The notes: generated by a model from the sequence alone, not told the origin. Counted from the first letter of the stretch, positions 1-9,470 are shown. The stretch: 64,000 bases of DNA from JARYGU01 sp033795365 (GCA_033795365.1 JARYGU010000003.1:444090-508089), one strand, 5' to 3'. Translations and numbers: made by a program.

Positions 1-252
1 CCGGCGCTTGGCGGCCTCGTCTTTGACTCGCTCCGCCTCACAGCGCGGCGGGCTGACCTCCGGCGTATCGATGTCGAGGCCCGGATCCTTTCTCCCGAAG
101 GCCCATGAAGTTGGCAAGCACGCTGAAAACGGTCGGGAGGCCGGGCAGAACGCGTCGTAGGCCGACGATACCTTCCCGTCGCATAAGGAAAATTACGGCT
201 TCCGTTGAATGTCGATCGTGATAATTAATAGCATAATTGAAGCGCCGCCAGC

Positions 253-840
253 ATGACCGGCGGCGCAAGGCACAATTCCCTTGGCGTTATGCGATGCCGG
301 AGGGGCCGCGCAGAACGGGATTCGGTGTTGCGGGCCGATGGCTCATCGAGCGGTTGCGATCCTGTGCGGGTGCCTGCGGGGGGCATGAACCTTCCCGTCT
401 CGATCGCCTACCGGTCCGACGATCCGCCAGGGCCTGCAACCGGGCGAACGGTTCCGGCGGGTAGCCGGACGGAGACCTTTGATTTTCTCGGCTTCACCCA
501 TATTTGCGGTAAAACCCGGCGGGGCGAGTTCCAGCTTTTGCGGAAGTCCCGTCGAGACCGCATGAGGGCGAAGCTACAGGAGGTCAAGGATCGGTTGCGG
601 TGGCTGAGAAACCGGCCAATTCGCGAACAGGCGAAATGGCTCCGGCAGGTGATCCGCGGATACTACGAGTATCACGCGGTGCCCGCCAACATGCGATCAC
701 ATCGGGCCTTCCGCGAACATGTCATCTTCCAATGGAGGTTGGCATTACGGCGTCGTGGCCGGATGGACACGACGACAATAGCCCGGGTGGACAAACTCGC
801 AATGAAGTGGCTTCCGAAACCAAAAGTCCTGCACCTGTGA
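253..840 (+). pseudogene. group II intron reverse transcriptase/maturase, C-terminal fragment
   Basis: From about base 475 the translation matches the end of the reverse-transcriptase region and the maturase (X) domain of bacterial group II intron proteins: ETFDFLGFTHICGKTRRG, then a basic stretch, a KWLRQVIRGYYEYHAVP segment and the end WLPKPKVLHL. The catalytic RT motifs (YADD and those before it) are absent, so roughly the first 70 percent of a 400-500 residue protein is missing. Bases 253-470 are open in the same frame but do not resemble the family. No domain V hairpin was found downstream. This is a dead remnant of a retroelement. Confidence 0.75.
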
Positions 841-846
841 TTAAGC

Positions 847-1012
847 GCCGAAGCGGGACCCTAGCTGGGAACGACTTAACCCCTTAATTCCGTTGATAGA
901 CTTCGAAGTTGATTGGGGTCCCGATCGGCGCCGATCGGGACCCTAGTCGATATGAAGTTCATGCAGTTATTTCAATGAGTTAAACCCACAGGCGGTGGGG
1001 TCCCGCTTCGGC
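847..1012. repeat. 15-bp inverted repeat flanking a 28-bp perfect palindrome
   Basis: Bases 847-861 and 998-1012 are perfect inverted copies (one arm contains CCGAAGCGGGACCC). Between them, bases 916-943 form a perfect 28-bp palindrome centred on GGCGCC. The sequence GGGACCCTAG also occurs directly at 856 and 938. The block lies just after the intron remnant and has no coding potential. It could be the end of a decayed mobile element or a protein-binding site; its function is unknown. Confidence 0.7.
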
Positions 1013-1232
1013 CCCTATTCACACACGACAATGAACAGCTATACCGAACAGCGGGCAATGCTGGCCCGCATGGTCAGGGCGCGAGACGAAACCCGCCGCC
1101 ATATCGAAATCATCAGGCGGCAGATCGAGAAGCGCGCCGAGCGCATGACCATCACCGCCCGCAACAAGACCTGCCAGTATGGCCGCATGAAGTCCACATG
1201 GACCCGCGCCGACGAGTGCAGGTTCCAGCAGA

Positions 1233-1612
1233 ATGCCTACATTGTCCGTCGTAATGGTCATCGCCATGTGTTCGCTTGGCCTTTTGCTGGCGACCTATAC
1301 TGTGCCGTTCTTCTTCGCTGTCATGGCAACGCGCTTCGCCTTCACCACCGGAGCCGGTTATATCAGCGCTGGCATCGTCGGCCTGTTCGCGGGCATGGGT
1401 GCTTACGGCTTTTTGCCTATTTCTATGCCACGCTGCGCTCGCCGGGATGGCGCCTCGCCCTTGCTCTGATATTCGCGGTTCCCGCCGCTATTGCAGGTTT
1501 CGCCCGCGAAGCCGTGCTGTCCGAAGTCTGGCGTAAAATCTTCTCCCTCATCGGCGGAGCGTTCGTCGGACTGTCGGCGCTGGAGCGTCTGCGTGAGGCT
1601 GGTAGTTCCTGA
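1233..1612 (+). pseudogene. small plasmid-type membrane protein, frameshifted
   Basis: The frame opening at 1233 encodes two hydrophobic segments (VVMVIAMCSLGLLLATYTVP and ISAGIVGLFAGMGAYG). A neighbouring frame then carries the natural continuation: YFYATLRSPGWRLALALIF, AVPAAIAGFAREAVLSEVW and IFSLIGGAFVGLSALERL. The two halves join if one base is gained or lost in the T5 tract at 1410-1414. Together they give a roughly 125-residue protein with four membrane segments, a conserved hypothetical type on rhizobial plasmids. The frame from ATG 1031 also runs open through this region with a basic, helical N-terminus (MNSYTEQRAMLARM) and may be a separate small upstream gene or its remnant. Confidence 0.55.
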
Positions 1613-1725
1613 TCAAAGCCATAGTTCCGAAAGGAATGGGCAAAGCTGGTTCCAGTTTCTGACTGAATGCAGGGTGACGACTATCCCGATCCGTGTGGGT
1701 GTAGCCCAACCAATTCGGTGCCTCT

Positions 1726-2856
1726 TCACTGTGGCAGATAGGCGTCGGCACCTGTCGCTATGATATCTTCTTCGCTGAGCGACCTGTGCCAATGTGAGTA
1801 GAGCACGAAGCGGTCACGGGGAAGTCGGATTTCCTTCCTGAGATAATGGTGGATAGCACTGAATGCTTTATGTTCGCATCCACCCCAGAAGAAGGCACTC
1901 ATCAGGTTTTCCGGCCAATGAACAGAGCGCGTCGCGTCCTCAAGCAACGTTGTCGTGCCAGCGGCCTTGCCGTTGCGATGCAGCCATGTGATCGAGATGC
2001 CGGTGGGACAGGAAAGCGGCAGTTTGTCGCCTGGTATATCGACTTCGATGAAGGCATGGCCGGTCGCTGTCGCGGGCAGGTGTTCCAAAATCCTTGCGAT
2101 GCCCGGCAATGCGGTCTCATCTCCAGCAAGAATGTAGAACTCTGCATCTTTGGCGCCATTGGCGGCAGGGCCGAGAATGCCGGCGATGTCACCCGGTTTT
2201 GCGTCCATTGCCCAAAGGGTTGCGGGGCCGGGGTTAGTGTGAAGGGCAAAATCGATGCTGATTTCCTGTTTCGCCGTGTTGATGTGGCGGATCGTGTAAA
2301 CCCGCGTCGGAACCGCCGCATTGTCCGGCCAGACGACATGGCCGCGATGGTCGAGCATCGGCCAGCGAGGCTCGGCTATCTTGCGTGGTTGGAAAATGAG
2401 ACGACAGTGAAGCTGGTCTTTACGGGCGTAACGGTCGAGGTTTTCTCCTTTGAAGACGATCCGGCGAAAGCGGGGGGAAAGGTTCTCGACGGTCTGCACT
2501 CGCAGGATGCGCAGATCGTCGGGCAGGGTCGGTTCCGCGTGGTCGCCTTCCCAATGGATATCGAGATTTTCGCGAGCAGCGATGAAGCCGATTGGCCCGA
2601 CAAGAGCGTGTTTCAGCCGGTTCAGCCCACCGGGGTCGGACGCTTCCGCCGTCAGCCGAAAGCCGTTTCCCGTTGCCTCGAACGTGGCATCGCCAAATGG
2701 AGAGCGAATATGATGTATACCGCCGTTTTTTTCGACGGTCATGTCGTGCGTGGCAATCGAATCGACAATCGGTTCGACATAGTCATTGATTTTCTCAAAT
2801 TGCACGGCGGCGCTTGCTCGGAATCGTTTGCCGTTGGTCATCGGGCGTGGCTCCAT
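1726..2856 (-). CDS. siderophore-interacting protein (FAD-dependent ferric-siderophore reductase)
   Basis: A 376-residue protein. Residues 1-100 resemble the DUF2218 domain often fused to this family. The FAD-binding ferredoxin-reductase-like barrel follows with the flavin motif RVYTIRHI near residue 185, and then the C-terminal NAD(P)H-binding SIP domain with FFWGGCEHKA and a C-terminal HWHRSLSEEDII. Family members such as ViuB and YqjH reduce ferric siderophores in the cytoplasm to free iron. It is the last gene of a three-gene minus-strand unit and starts 3 bases after the stop of the binding-protein gene, so translation is probably coupled. A start at the internal Met (2841) is possible. 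Confidence 0.9.
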   Translation of the reverse strand: MEPRPMTNGKRFRASAAVQFEKINDYVEPIVDSIATHDMTVEKNGGIHHIRSPFGDATFEATGNGFRLTAEASDPGGLNRLKHALVGPIGFIAARENLDIHWEGDHAEPTLPDDLRILRVQTVENLSPRFRRIVFKGENLDRYARKDQLHCRLIFQPRKIAEPRWPMLDHRGHVVWPDNAAVPTRVYTIRHINTAKQEISIDFALHTNPGPATLWAMDAKPGDIAGILGPAANGAKDAEFYILAGDETALPGIARILEHLPATATGHAFIEVDIPGDKLPLSCPTGISITWLHRNGKAAGTTTLLEDATRSVHWPENLMSAFFWGGCEHKAFSAIHHYLRKEIRLPRDRFVLYSHWHRSLSEEDIIATGADAYLPQ

Positions 2857-2859
2857 GTC

Positions 2860-3984
2860 TCAGATTGAGGCCCACAGCGGTCCCTCGATGGGAAACGCCG
2901 CGAAGTCGCGATTGATGGTGTCGAGAATGGCCGCAGGGTCGAGATCGGCGCATCGTTCCGGGTGCAGCCATTTGGCGGTCTGGGCGACGAACAGGATGTT
3001 GAGAGGCAGATTGGTGATCAACCCGGTCCATATCCCATAGACGCGCTTCGCACGCACGCTCGGCAGGTGATCAAAGCCCGGCCGGCCTTCGATCAGACGC
3101 TGCAATCCCTGTCGGCCCAGTTCGGGATCGATTCCCGGACCGATGGCCGGCCGCCCGCCTGAGGTCCAGCCTCCGCCGGAGGCGATATAAACGTCCTGCG
3201 GTGTTGCGAGAAGATATTCGAGAGAGAGTTTTTCGAACCACGGTGCGGTGACGCCGGGAAGCGGCTGGCCGCCGGCAAGCGCCAGCAACTCGCCCCAGAC
3301 CTTTCGACCTGCTGCCCAGCAGCAGTCTTCGAGCGTGGACTGAACCTCCAGGTAGGTCGTGACGGGCTTTACGTCTGAAACGCGCGCGGTGATACCGGCC
3401 AGTTCCCGCTCGAAGAAGGCGATGAAGGCTTCGGCTTTTTCCGATGCGCCGAGGAGGCGACCCCACATGTGTAGGGAAGCCTTCATCGCATCAGTCGGAC
3501 CAGCCATCCGCTCATCGTCAGCCGCGTTGGAGGAGGCATCGCTGAACACGACGGGAATGCCGAACTCCTTCAGCCTTTGCAGCAGCGGATTGTCATCACC
3601 GTGGGGTGTCATGAAGGCCGTCGTGACAATCAGGTCGGGAGACAGGCCGATCAGCCCTTCAAGGGAAAGCGTGTCCGGGCTCAGCTTGCCGACCATGCTG
3701 ACCGGATGGCCGTTCAGCAGCCGCGTCTGCAAAACATCGCTGTCGAGGCGATCGACGGCGGCCCAGCCCACGACCAGCGAAGCCGGATCGGGATGCAGGA
3801 GCGACATCGTCAGCAGATCGTGCGCCTCCAGCAGAACGATCCTTTCAGGCAGGCTGGGGAGGCCTACTTCGTGTCCGGCCATATCCGTCACGGAGATCGG
3901 TTGCTGTGCTCCGGTCGGGCGGCTCCCCGAGAGGAAGCCAGCCGCGGCGGCGGAGATGCAAAAGCGTCGTCGTGTGATGGTCAC
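2860..3984 (-). CDS. iron-siderophore ABC transporter substrate-binding protein, Tat-exported
   Basis: A 374-residue periplasmic binding protein of the FhuD/TroA-like class. The N-terminus TRRRFCISAAAAGFLSG is a twin-arginine signal followed by an alanine-rich cleavage region. The mature part begins with the family hallmark ISVTDMAGHEVGLPSLPERI. It should deliver a ferric siderophore to an inner-membrane permease, but no permease or ATPase gene is present in this window. The start is GTG at 3984, 7 bases after the receptor stop, and the next gene follows within 3 bases, which indicates one operon. Confidence 0.88.
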   Translation of the reverse strand: MTITRRRFCISAAAAGFLSGSRPTGAQQPISVTDMAGHEVGLPSLPERIVLLEAHDLLTMSLLHPDPASLVVGWAAVDRLDSDVLQTRLLNGHPVSMVGKLSPDTLSLEGLIGLSPDLIVTTAFMTPHGDDNPLLQRLKEFGIPVVFSDASSNAADDERMAGPTDAMKASLHMWGRLLGASEKAEAFIAFFERELAGITARVSDVKPVTTYLEVQSTLEDCCWAAGRKVWGELLALAGGQPLPGVTAPWFEKLSLEYLLATPQDVYIASGGGWTSGGRPAIGPGIDPELGRQGLQRLIEGRPGFDHLPSVRAKRVYGIWTGLITNLPLNILFVAQTAKWLHPERCADLDPAAILDTINRDFAAFPIEGPLWASI

Positions 3985-3991
3985 AGGCAGT

Positions 3992-6142
3992 TCACCACTT
4001 GTATCTGAGGCCGGCCAGTACCGTGCGTCCGTTCCCGTATTGGCAATAATATTCGGAACTGCAGGAGGAGTAGTATTCCTTGTCGAGCAGGTTGGTCACG
4101 TTCAGCGTCGCCTGCAGGCCCTTCAGGTTCGGGTTCTTCGCTCCGAAATCATATCGGAGTGCCGCATCGAGCAGTGTGTAGCCATCGGCCTTCACGGTAT
4201 TGGCGTCGTTGCTGTAGCTCGATCCAACGAAACGGGCTCCACCTCCGATGCTCAAGCCTTCCAGCGCACCGGAATCGACGATGTAGTTCGCCCAGACGGA
4301 ACCGTAGTAGCGCGGCACGGCCTGCGGTCGGTTGCCGATGATTGACGCGATGCCGGATTCTGAGACTTCCGTATCGAGCAGGGAAATCGCGGCAATCAGT
4401 TCCAGATTACCGGTCAGGTTCCCTCTCGCTTCGAATTCCACTCCGCGCGAATGGATCTCGCCCTGCTGTTCGTTGAAGCCCGTCGAGGCGTTGTAATAAA
4501 CGACATTCTGCTGGCGGATATCGAAAGCGGAGAGCGTAAAGATGGCATCCAGCCCCGGCGGTTGATACTTTATGCCCACTTCGTATTGCTGTGCCTCGGT
4601 CGGCTTGAACGGGCTGCCGGTTGCATCCACACTGGTGCTGGGTTCGAATGAAGTGGAGTAACTGACATAAGGCGCCATGCCGTTGTCGAACAGATACAGC
4701 AGACCCGCACGATAGCTGGTCGCATTGTCTGACCGCTCGGATGATGTCCCGGCAAGGAGATTGTCGGTATCCTGCTTTGCCCAGTCGTACCGAACACCGA
4801 AGATACCGCGCAGGCCGCCTACCTCTATCTGGTCCTGAAGGTAGATGCCTGTCTGGCGAAGCTTCTGCTCGCTGTCGATCGCGGTCATGAACGGGCCGAC
4901 GGCCTGGCCATAGACGGGGTTCGTGACGTCAAGCGACGTCGCGCCGCCCAGCAAATACTCCCAACTGCTGCTGGAATATTGTATGTCGAGGCCAGCAAGA
5001 AGTGTGTGGCGGACAACACCGGTTTCGAAGTTGAATTCAGCCTGGTTGTCGAAGGAGAAACCCTTGGCATCCTCGACGGAATGTACGGCCCAACGGGGAA
5101 TGACGCCCGTCGCAGACATCGGGCCGTTCATCTGGAGCGACTGCATGTCGGTCTCCACGCCGGAATATCGGAAATTGGACCGGAACGTCACCTGTTCGTC
5201 GAACCTGTGCTCGAACCGGTAACCGACGCCGTACTGGGTGCGTTCGAAAGCGTCGTAATTCGGATCCCCGACATTGAAATCACGCCCCAGGAAGCCGGCA
5301 TAGCCTGCAGGCGCCAGGAATTTCGGATAAAGAGAGTTGAAATAGCCGCCATCCGGATCCCGCTGGTAATAGCCGGAAATAACAAGCGACGTATCCTCAT
5401 CTGGCTGCCACTTGAGCGATGGCGCGATGCCGAGACGCTTCTCATCGACGTCGTCATAGCGCGTGCCGGCGGAGCGGCCGACGATCCCGATGCCATATTG
5501 CAAGGTTCCGTCGGACGTGATCGGGCCGGTGGAGTAAAGACCGCCTTGAGCCCTTCCATCGGTTCCGACCTCAAGCCTGACTTCGTTCGATTGCACACTC
5601 GATGGCTCCCGGCTGACCTGATTGACGAGGCCGCCGGGGTTGACCTGGCCATAGAGAAGGGCGGCTGGCCCCTTCAGGACTTCGACATGGTCGAGAAAGA
5701 ATGGATCGATGGAAGGTGTGGCAAAGGCCTGACCACGCTGAAGCTTTAGGCCGTCAAGGTAATTGACGTAATTGGTCGCCGTGCCGAACGCACCGAAGCC
5801 ACGCAGAAAAACGGAATCGTAACGCGAATTCGAATCCCGGTCGGACAGAACGCCGGCCGTGTAACGCAGCGCCTCGCTGACCGTTTGCGGGTTCTGGTCG
5901 TCGATCTGCTTGCGCGTCACGGTGGTGACGGACTGCGGCGTTTCCATCACAGGCGTGCCGGTTTTTGTTGCTGATCGCGCCGACTTCGCGACGACCGTCC
6001 TGGACGTATCCGTCAGGTCAGCATTCCCTTGAATGACAATCGTTTCCAGTTGCGTGCTCTGCTCCTGGGCAATGGCATGGGTGGCGGTGATCAGAAACGT
6101 TGTCGTCATCAGGATGTTTTTAAAGGAAAGACCGTGCTTCAC
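3992..6142 (-). CDS. TonB-dependent siderophore receptor
   Basis: An outer-membrane receptor of the FhuA/FpvA type, 716 residues from the GTG at 6142. That start directly precedes a signal peptide (ILMTTTFLITATHAIAQ) and has GGGGG just upstream; the frame stays open to 6472 but the extra N-terminus is not receptor-like. A TonB box-like LETIVIQG is followed by a plug domain (TPQSVTTVTRKQIDDQNPQT, then VEVLKGPAALLYGQVNPGG) and a 22-strand barrel ending in the typical aromatic residue (LRYKW). It is the first gene of the siderophore operon and is divergent from a TetR gene. Confidence 0.93.
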   Translation of the reverse strand: MKHGLSFKNILMTTTFLITATHAIAQEQSTQLETIVIQGNADLTDTSRTVVAKSARSATKTGTPVMETPQSVTTVTRKQIDDQNPQTVSEALRYTAGVLSDRDSNSRYDSVFLRGFGAFGTATNYVNYLDGLKLQRGQAFATPSIDPFFLDHVEVLKGPAALLYGQVNPGGLVNQVSREPSSVQSNEVRLEVGTDGRAQGGLYSTGPITSDGTLQYGIGIVGRSAGTRYDDVDEKRLGIAPSLKWQPDEDTSLVISGYYQRDPDGGYFNSLYPKFLAPAGYAGFLGRDFNVGDPNYDAFERTQYGVGYRFEHRFDEQVTFRSNFRYSGVETDMQSLQMNGPMSATGVIPRWAVHSVEDAKGFSFDNQAEFNFETGVVRHTLLAGLDIQYSSSSWEYLLGGATSLDVTNPVYGQAVGPFMTAIDSEQKLRQTGIYLQDQIEVGGLRGIFGVRYDWAKQDTDNLLAGTSSERSDNATSYRAGLLYLFDNGMAPYVSYSTSFEPSTSVDATGSPFKPTEAQQYEVGIKYQPPGLDAIFTLSAFDIRQQNVVYYNASTGFNEQQGEIHSRGVEFEARGNLTGNLELIAAISLLDTEVSESGIASIIGNRPQAVPRYYGSVWANYIVDSGALEGLSIGGGARFVGSSYSNDANTVKADGYTLLDAALRYDFGAKNPNLKGLQATLNVTNLLDKEYYSSCSSEYYCQYGNGRTVLAGLRYKW

Positions 6143-6302
6143 GAATTGCCCCCGTGGTCGAAGCTTGCGAAATCTGCTAGGGTGAATAATCAAACGGGAC
6201 CGTTCTGTCCAGTTAATATGAAACTGTTGGTCAACTTTTGTGTTGGCAATACCGGTTGCGGCCTTCAGACAGGACGGGCAAGGCAAATGCGGAGGAAATC
6301 TG

Positions 6303-6947
6303 GTGTCGGAAAGAGCGAGTGCGACAGTGCGGGTAGGGCGCCCATCAAAGGCGGAACAGAACTCCACAGCGACAAGAATCATCGATACGGCGACCGAACT
6401 CTTCGCAACGCGCGGGTTCGCCGGCACCTCGATGGAACAGGTCGCTTCGCACTGCGGAGCCGGAAAGGACACGGTCTATCGCCGCTTCCCTTCGAAGGTA
6501 GCGCTGTTCGAAGCCGTTGTGGAACACGCTCACGACCGGGCCGTCGCGCGACTGAAAGATCTGTCAGTGGTGGAGGGCGATGCCCTCGAGCGCTTGCGGG
6601 TGCTGATGCGCGAACTGCTGCATATCAACATGGAGCCGGACCTGATCGCGCTGAAGCGCATCACCTTCAGCGAAGCCGTCGTGTTCGAGAAAAAGAGGCC
6701 AATCCCGCCGCAACCGGACCCGATCATGGGTCGGCTCATCGATGCCGTTGACGCCGCGCAGGACGCGGGCATAATCGCAGAAGGCGATGCTGGCCAGATC
6801 GCCAGCCATCTCATTCACTGTATGGTCGCACTGCCCACCTCGTCGGCGATGATGGGCAGCGCCGAATTCGATTGTAGGCACGCCATTGATGCTCATTTCG
6901 ACAGAACGTGGAACTGGCTCCTCAAGGGCGTTTCAGCCCGAACGTGA
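6303..6947 (+). CDS. TetR/AcrR family transcriptional regulator
   Basis: 214 residues from GTG 6303, chosen because GGAGGA lies 6 bases upstream; the frame is open further upstream. The N-terminal helix-turn-helix is clear: IIDTATELFATRGFAGTSME, then QVASHCGAGKDTVYRRFPSK. The C-terminal ligand domain is all-helical and of the AefR-like type (ending AHFDRTWNWLLKGV). The gene is divergent from the siderophore receptor with about 160 bases between the starts, so it may control that operon, though iron operons are more commonly Fur- or RirA-controlled. The ligand is unknown. Confidence 0.9.
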   Translation: MSERASATVRVGRPSKAEQNSTATRIIDTATELFATRGFAGTSMEQVASHCGAGKDTVYRRFPSKVALFEAVVEHAHDRAVARLKDLSVVEGDALERLRVLMRELLHINMEPDLIALKRITFSEAVVFEKKRPIPPQPDPIMGRLIDAVDAAQDAGIIAEGDAGQIASHLIHCMVALPTSSAMMGSAEFDCRHAIDAHFDRTWNWLLKGVSART

Positions 6948-7007
6948 TCCTTACCGGTTTCTGGTCCTGCGAGACGATAGTCTTGAGGAAACCGATAGGT
7001 GGAGCAC

Positions 7008-7826
7008 TCAGTCGAGCGAGGCGAGGAAACTCTGAAGCATTTCGTTGAATATAGGATGCTGCTGCCAGTGGGGGCCGTGACCGGCGCCGGCAAGCCGCAA
7101 TGGGCGGTGGGTCCAAAGATTGCAGTAGGTAAGCGAGTCGATGTAGTCGAGGTTGATCACCGGGTCGTCCGCGCCATTGACGATCGCGATCGGCACGTTT
7201 GATTTTGCGACGAACTCCCGCTGATCGATCTGTGTTCCGGCAAGTACGGCCTCCACCATGTATTGGCGGGCGCGGCCATCGGTGCGGCGAACGGCCGATG
7301 TATAAAACAGATCGCGCTCGGCTCCCGGTCCGAGTGCCATGGCGACCACGCCTTCGATCTGTTCGTCGGTCAGGTCGGCATTGCCAGTGTAAGCCATCTC
7401 CGGATTTGGCAGGAAGCCGAGTTGCGCGCCTTCCACGCCGGGCGGAATGGGCGGTGTTCCGAAGATCATCATGCCTGCGACGTCGTTCAATCGTGCAGCA
7501 AGGTCGAGCGCGACATGACCGCCAAGCGAATGTCCGAGAATAGCAACCTTCGCGATCCCGAGCTTTGTGAGAACTTCGGCGATCACCTCGGCATAACCAC
7601 CGAAAGAATATGTGCGTTGAGGATCGATCGCATCGGATGATGCGCCGTGGCCGGGCAGATCTAGTGAAACGAGCCGCCGTTTTCCTGCCAGTGCCTGCTG
7701 CTGGAACACGAACATTTCCTTGCAGCCGGAATTGCAATGCAGCATCAAAAGCGGTGTTCCGGCTCCCTTGACGTCGCTGACCGCGATATGCCCGTGGGAT
7801 GTTTCGATGAATGTCGCTTCTGGCAT
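7008..7826 (-). CDS. alpha/beta hydrolase
   Basis: 272 residues from the ATG at 7826 (MPEATFIETSHG); an upstream start at 7886 adds an unlikely N-terminus. Alpha/beta-hydrolase marks are the oxyanion region LLMLHCNSG, the nucleophile elbow GHSLGG, the acid in NGADDPV and the catalytic histidine in GAGHGPHW. Family members cleave esters, lactones or C-C bonds; the substrate cannot be told from sequence. The gene is convergent with the TetR gene, so a role in siderophore release is only a guess. Confidence 0.85.
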   Translation of the reverse strand: MPEATFIETSHGHIAVSDVKGAGTPLLMLHCNSGCKEMFVFQQQALAGKRRLVSLDLPGHGASSDAIDPQRTYSFGGYAEVIAEVLTKLGIAKVAILGHSLGGHVALDLAARLNDVAGMMIFGTPPIPPGVEGAQLGFLPNPEMAYTGNADLTDEQIEGVVAMALGPGAERDLFYTSAVRRTDGRARQYMVEAVLAGTQIDQREFVAKSNVPIAIVNGADDPVINLDYIDSLTYCNLWTHRPLRLAGAGHGPHWQQHPIFNEMLQSFLASLD

Positions 7827-7945
7827 GCGTGTCTTCCCGGCTCGAATGTTTCTGCCGTTCTTATGACGACCACACAGCCACCACAAGATCGCGGTAGGAC
7901 GCGGATCGTTCGCCTGGGAAAAACCCGTGTGGCACAGGGCAGGAG

Positions 7946-7968
7946 AAAAAGGCGGCGCGAACGCCGCC
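7946..7968 (-). terminator. orphan hairpin-T terminator-like element
   Basis: On the minus strand the sequence reads GGCGGCG, TTCG loop, CGCCGCC and then TTTTT, a textbook intrinsic terminator with a UUCG tetraloop. No minus-strand gene ends here, so it may be a leftover of a lost gene or may act as a roadblock ahead of the DUF3016 gene. Confidence 0.4.
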
Positions 7969-8052
7969 CTTTGCAGGCGTCAACCATGACGTTGCCGTTT
8001 CGATTGCCTATCTTGCCTGGAGATCACACCTTTCCTGAGAAGGAGCGATGTC

Positions 8053-8535
8053 ATGCGTCTACGCAAAATGGCCACAGTTGTCTTGGTTTCCATCACCCTC
8101 GGCGCAACAAGCGCATCGGCCTCGGTCAACATCACCTTCATCAACCCTGAACATTACCGTGACAGCGACTTCAGAAATGCAGTCAGGCGAGAGAGCGTCA
8201 TCGCGGAACTCAGCCATTATCTCGAGCGGCTAGACAGGCGTTATCTCAAGCCCGGGCAGCATGTTGATATTGAAGTGTTCGATGCGCGCCTAGCTGGCGA
8301 CCGTGAGCCGTGGCGGAGCAACTTCGATGACGTCAGAATTCTTCGTGACACGACCCCACCACGCTTCAAGATACGATATATTTTCAGACAGGGCAGCAAA
8401 GTGCTGGCGAAAGGAGAAGAAACTCTGAGCGACCTTGATTATCTCTCCAATCTTTCCGCAAGCGCTTCCGCCGAACGCTTTGCTTATGAAAAGGTGATGC
8501 TGCGGAACTGGTTTCGCAAGCGCTTTGCCCTGTAG
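8053..8535 (+). CDS. DUF3016 family periplasmic protein
   Basis: 160 residues with an N-terminal signal peptide (MATVVLVSITLGATSASA). The mature domain SVNITFINPEHYRDSDF begins the DUF3016 pattern, followed by LERLDRRYLKPGQHVDIEVF and a basic C-terminus (LRNWFRKRFAL). The family is found in many proteobacteria and has no known function. GAAGGAG precedes the ATG by 7 bases. The gene stands alone, with no clear operon partner. Confidence 0.85.
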   Translation: MRLRKMATVVLVSITLGATSASASVNITFINPEHYRDSDFRNAVRRESVIAELSHYLERLDRRYLKPGQHVDIEVFDARLAGDREPWRSNFDDVRILRDTTPPRFKIRYIFRQGSKVLAKGEETLSDLDYLSNLSASASAERFAYEKVMLRNWFRKRFAL

Positions 8536-8624
8536 CGTCAGGCCGCCTGTTTCCCAGTCTTGTCCAAAAGCCATATCGCCGGAAGAGGAAAATGCTGCTT
8601 TCGGCTGCATTGGGGCGTTCCCCT

Positions 8625-8648
8625 CCGGGCCGGGCCGGGCCGGGCCGG
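8625..8648. repeat. CCGGG pentamer tandem repeat
   Basis: Four full copies of CCGGG plus CCGG run without interruption in the gap between the DUF3016 gene and the truncated DUF932 gene. It is a very GC-rich microsatellite-like tract, likely to form stable secondary structure; no function is evident. Confidence 0.8.
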
Positions 8649-8699
8649 CTGTCGGCTTCGCTGAAGCCCGTTAAAGCGGTCTTCACCCTTCGGGCTTAG

Positions 8700-9371
8700 G
8701 GTTTGCGCCGGGAAGACTGGTTCCCGTTCTTTGCTGTGCAGGCAGTCCCCCGCGACGGCGATCGCATGGGACACGCCAAGCACATGCTGCGGCTGCGTCG
8801 CGACGGCGGTATCGGCAAGCCGGAGGCGGCGGAGGTCATCATCGTCAATTCGCATGACGGAACCAGTTCGTTCCAGCTATTCGCCGGTATGTTGCGTTTC
8901 GTTTGCACAAATAGTCTGGTCGCAGGCGAGCGTTTCGAGGAAGTCCGCGTTCAGCATAAAGGCAATATCCAGCATGACATTATCGAAGGCGTCTATACCG
9001 TCGCGGAAGATTTTCCGCGCCTGATCGACGTCACCGAGACGATGAAGGAAACCCGCTTGTCGGAGGAAGAACAGCGCGTTCTTGCGGAGGCGAGCCTTGT
9101 CGCCCGGTATGGCAAGGAAGAAAGCCCGATCCGGCCGGACCAGATCATAATGCCGCGCCGTCGCGAGGATAGCCGGCAGAGCCTCTGGACCACCTTCAAC
9201 GTCATTCAGGAAAATATGATGAAAGGCGGCTTGCACGGGCAGCGGCGCGATGCGGAAGGCCGCATCCGGCGCAGCCAGACGCGCGCCATCAACGGCATTG
9301 ATCAGAATGTGACGCTCAACCGCGCACTATGGACGCTGGCCGAAGGCATGCAGCGGCTCAAGGCGCGTTGA
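8700..9371 (+). pseudogene. DUF932 (YfjQ-like) mobile-element protein, N-terminally truncated
   Basis: The translation GLRREDWFPFFAVQAVPRDG, then HAKHMLRLRR, QLFAGMLRFVCTNSLV and ALWTLAEGMQRLKAR, is the central and C-terminal part of the DUF932 proteins common on plasmids and integrative elements, normally about 300 or more residues. Similarity begins exactly at base 8700, immediately after an in-frame TAG at 8697, so the first 80-100 residues are missing. A TTG at 8703 could start a 222-residue protein, but it has no ribosome-binding site. It is probably a deletion relic marking the left part of the element backbone. Confidence 0.7.
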
Positions 9372-9470
9372 CCATCAACAGCGTGGAGCCGGGAGATCGG
9401 CTCCACGTCTCCCACGTTCGCGGTTTTGGCAGATCGTTTGCCACACTGTTATCCCCGACAGGATTCCAGG

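Noticed and set aside
1846..2868. 340-residue open frame on the plus strand opposite the siderophore-interacting protein gene
   Set aside because: It mirrors the minus-strand reductase, which has clear domain motifs; the plus frame shows no family pattern and has no ribosome-binding site.
3359..4345. 328-residue plus-strand frame over the binding-protein and receptor genes
   Set aside because: Ser/Arg-rich translation typical of an antisense shadow; the minus-strand genes are unambiguous.
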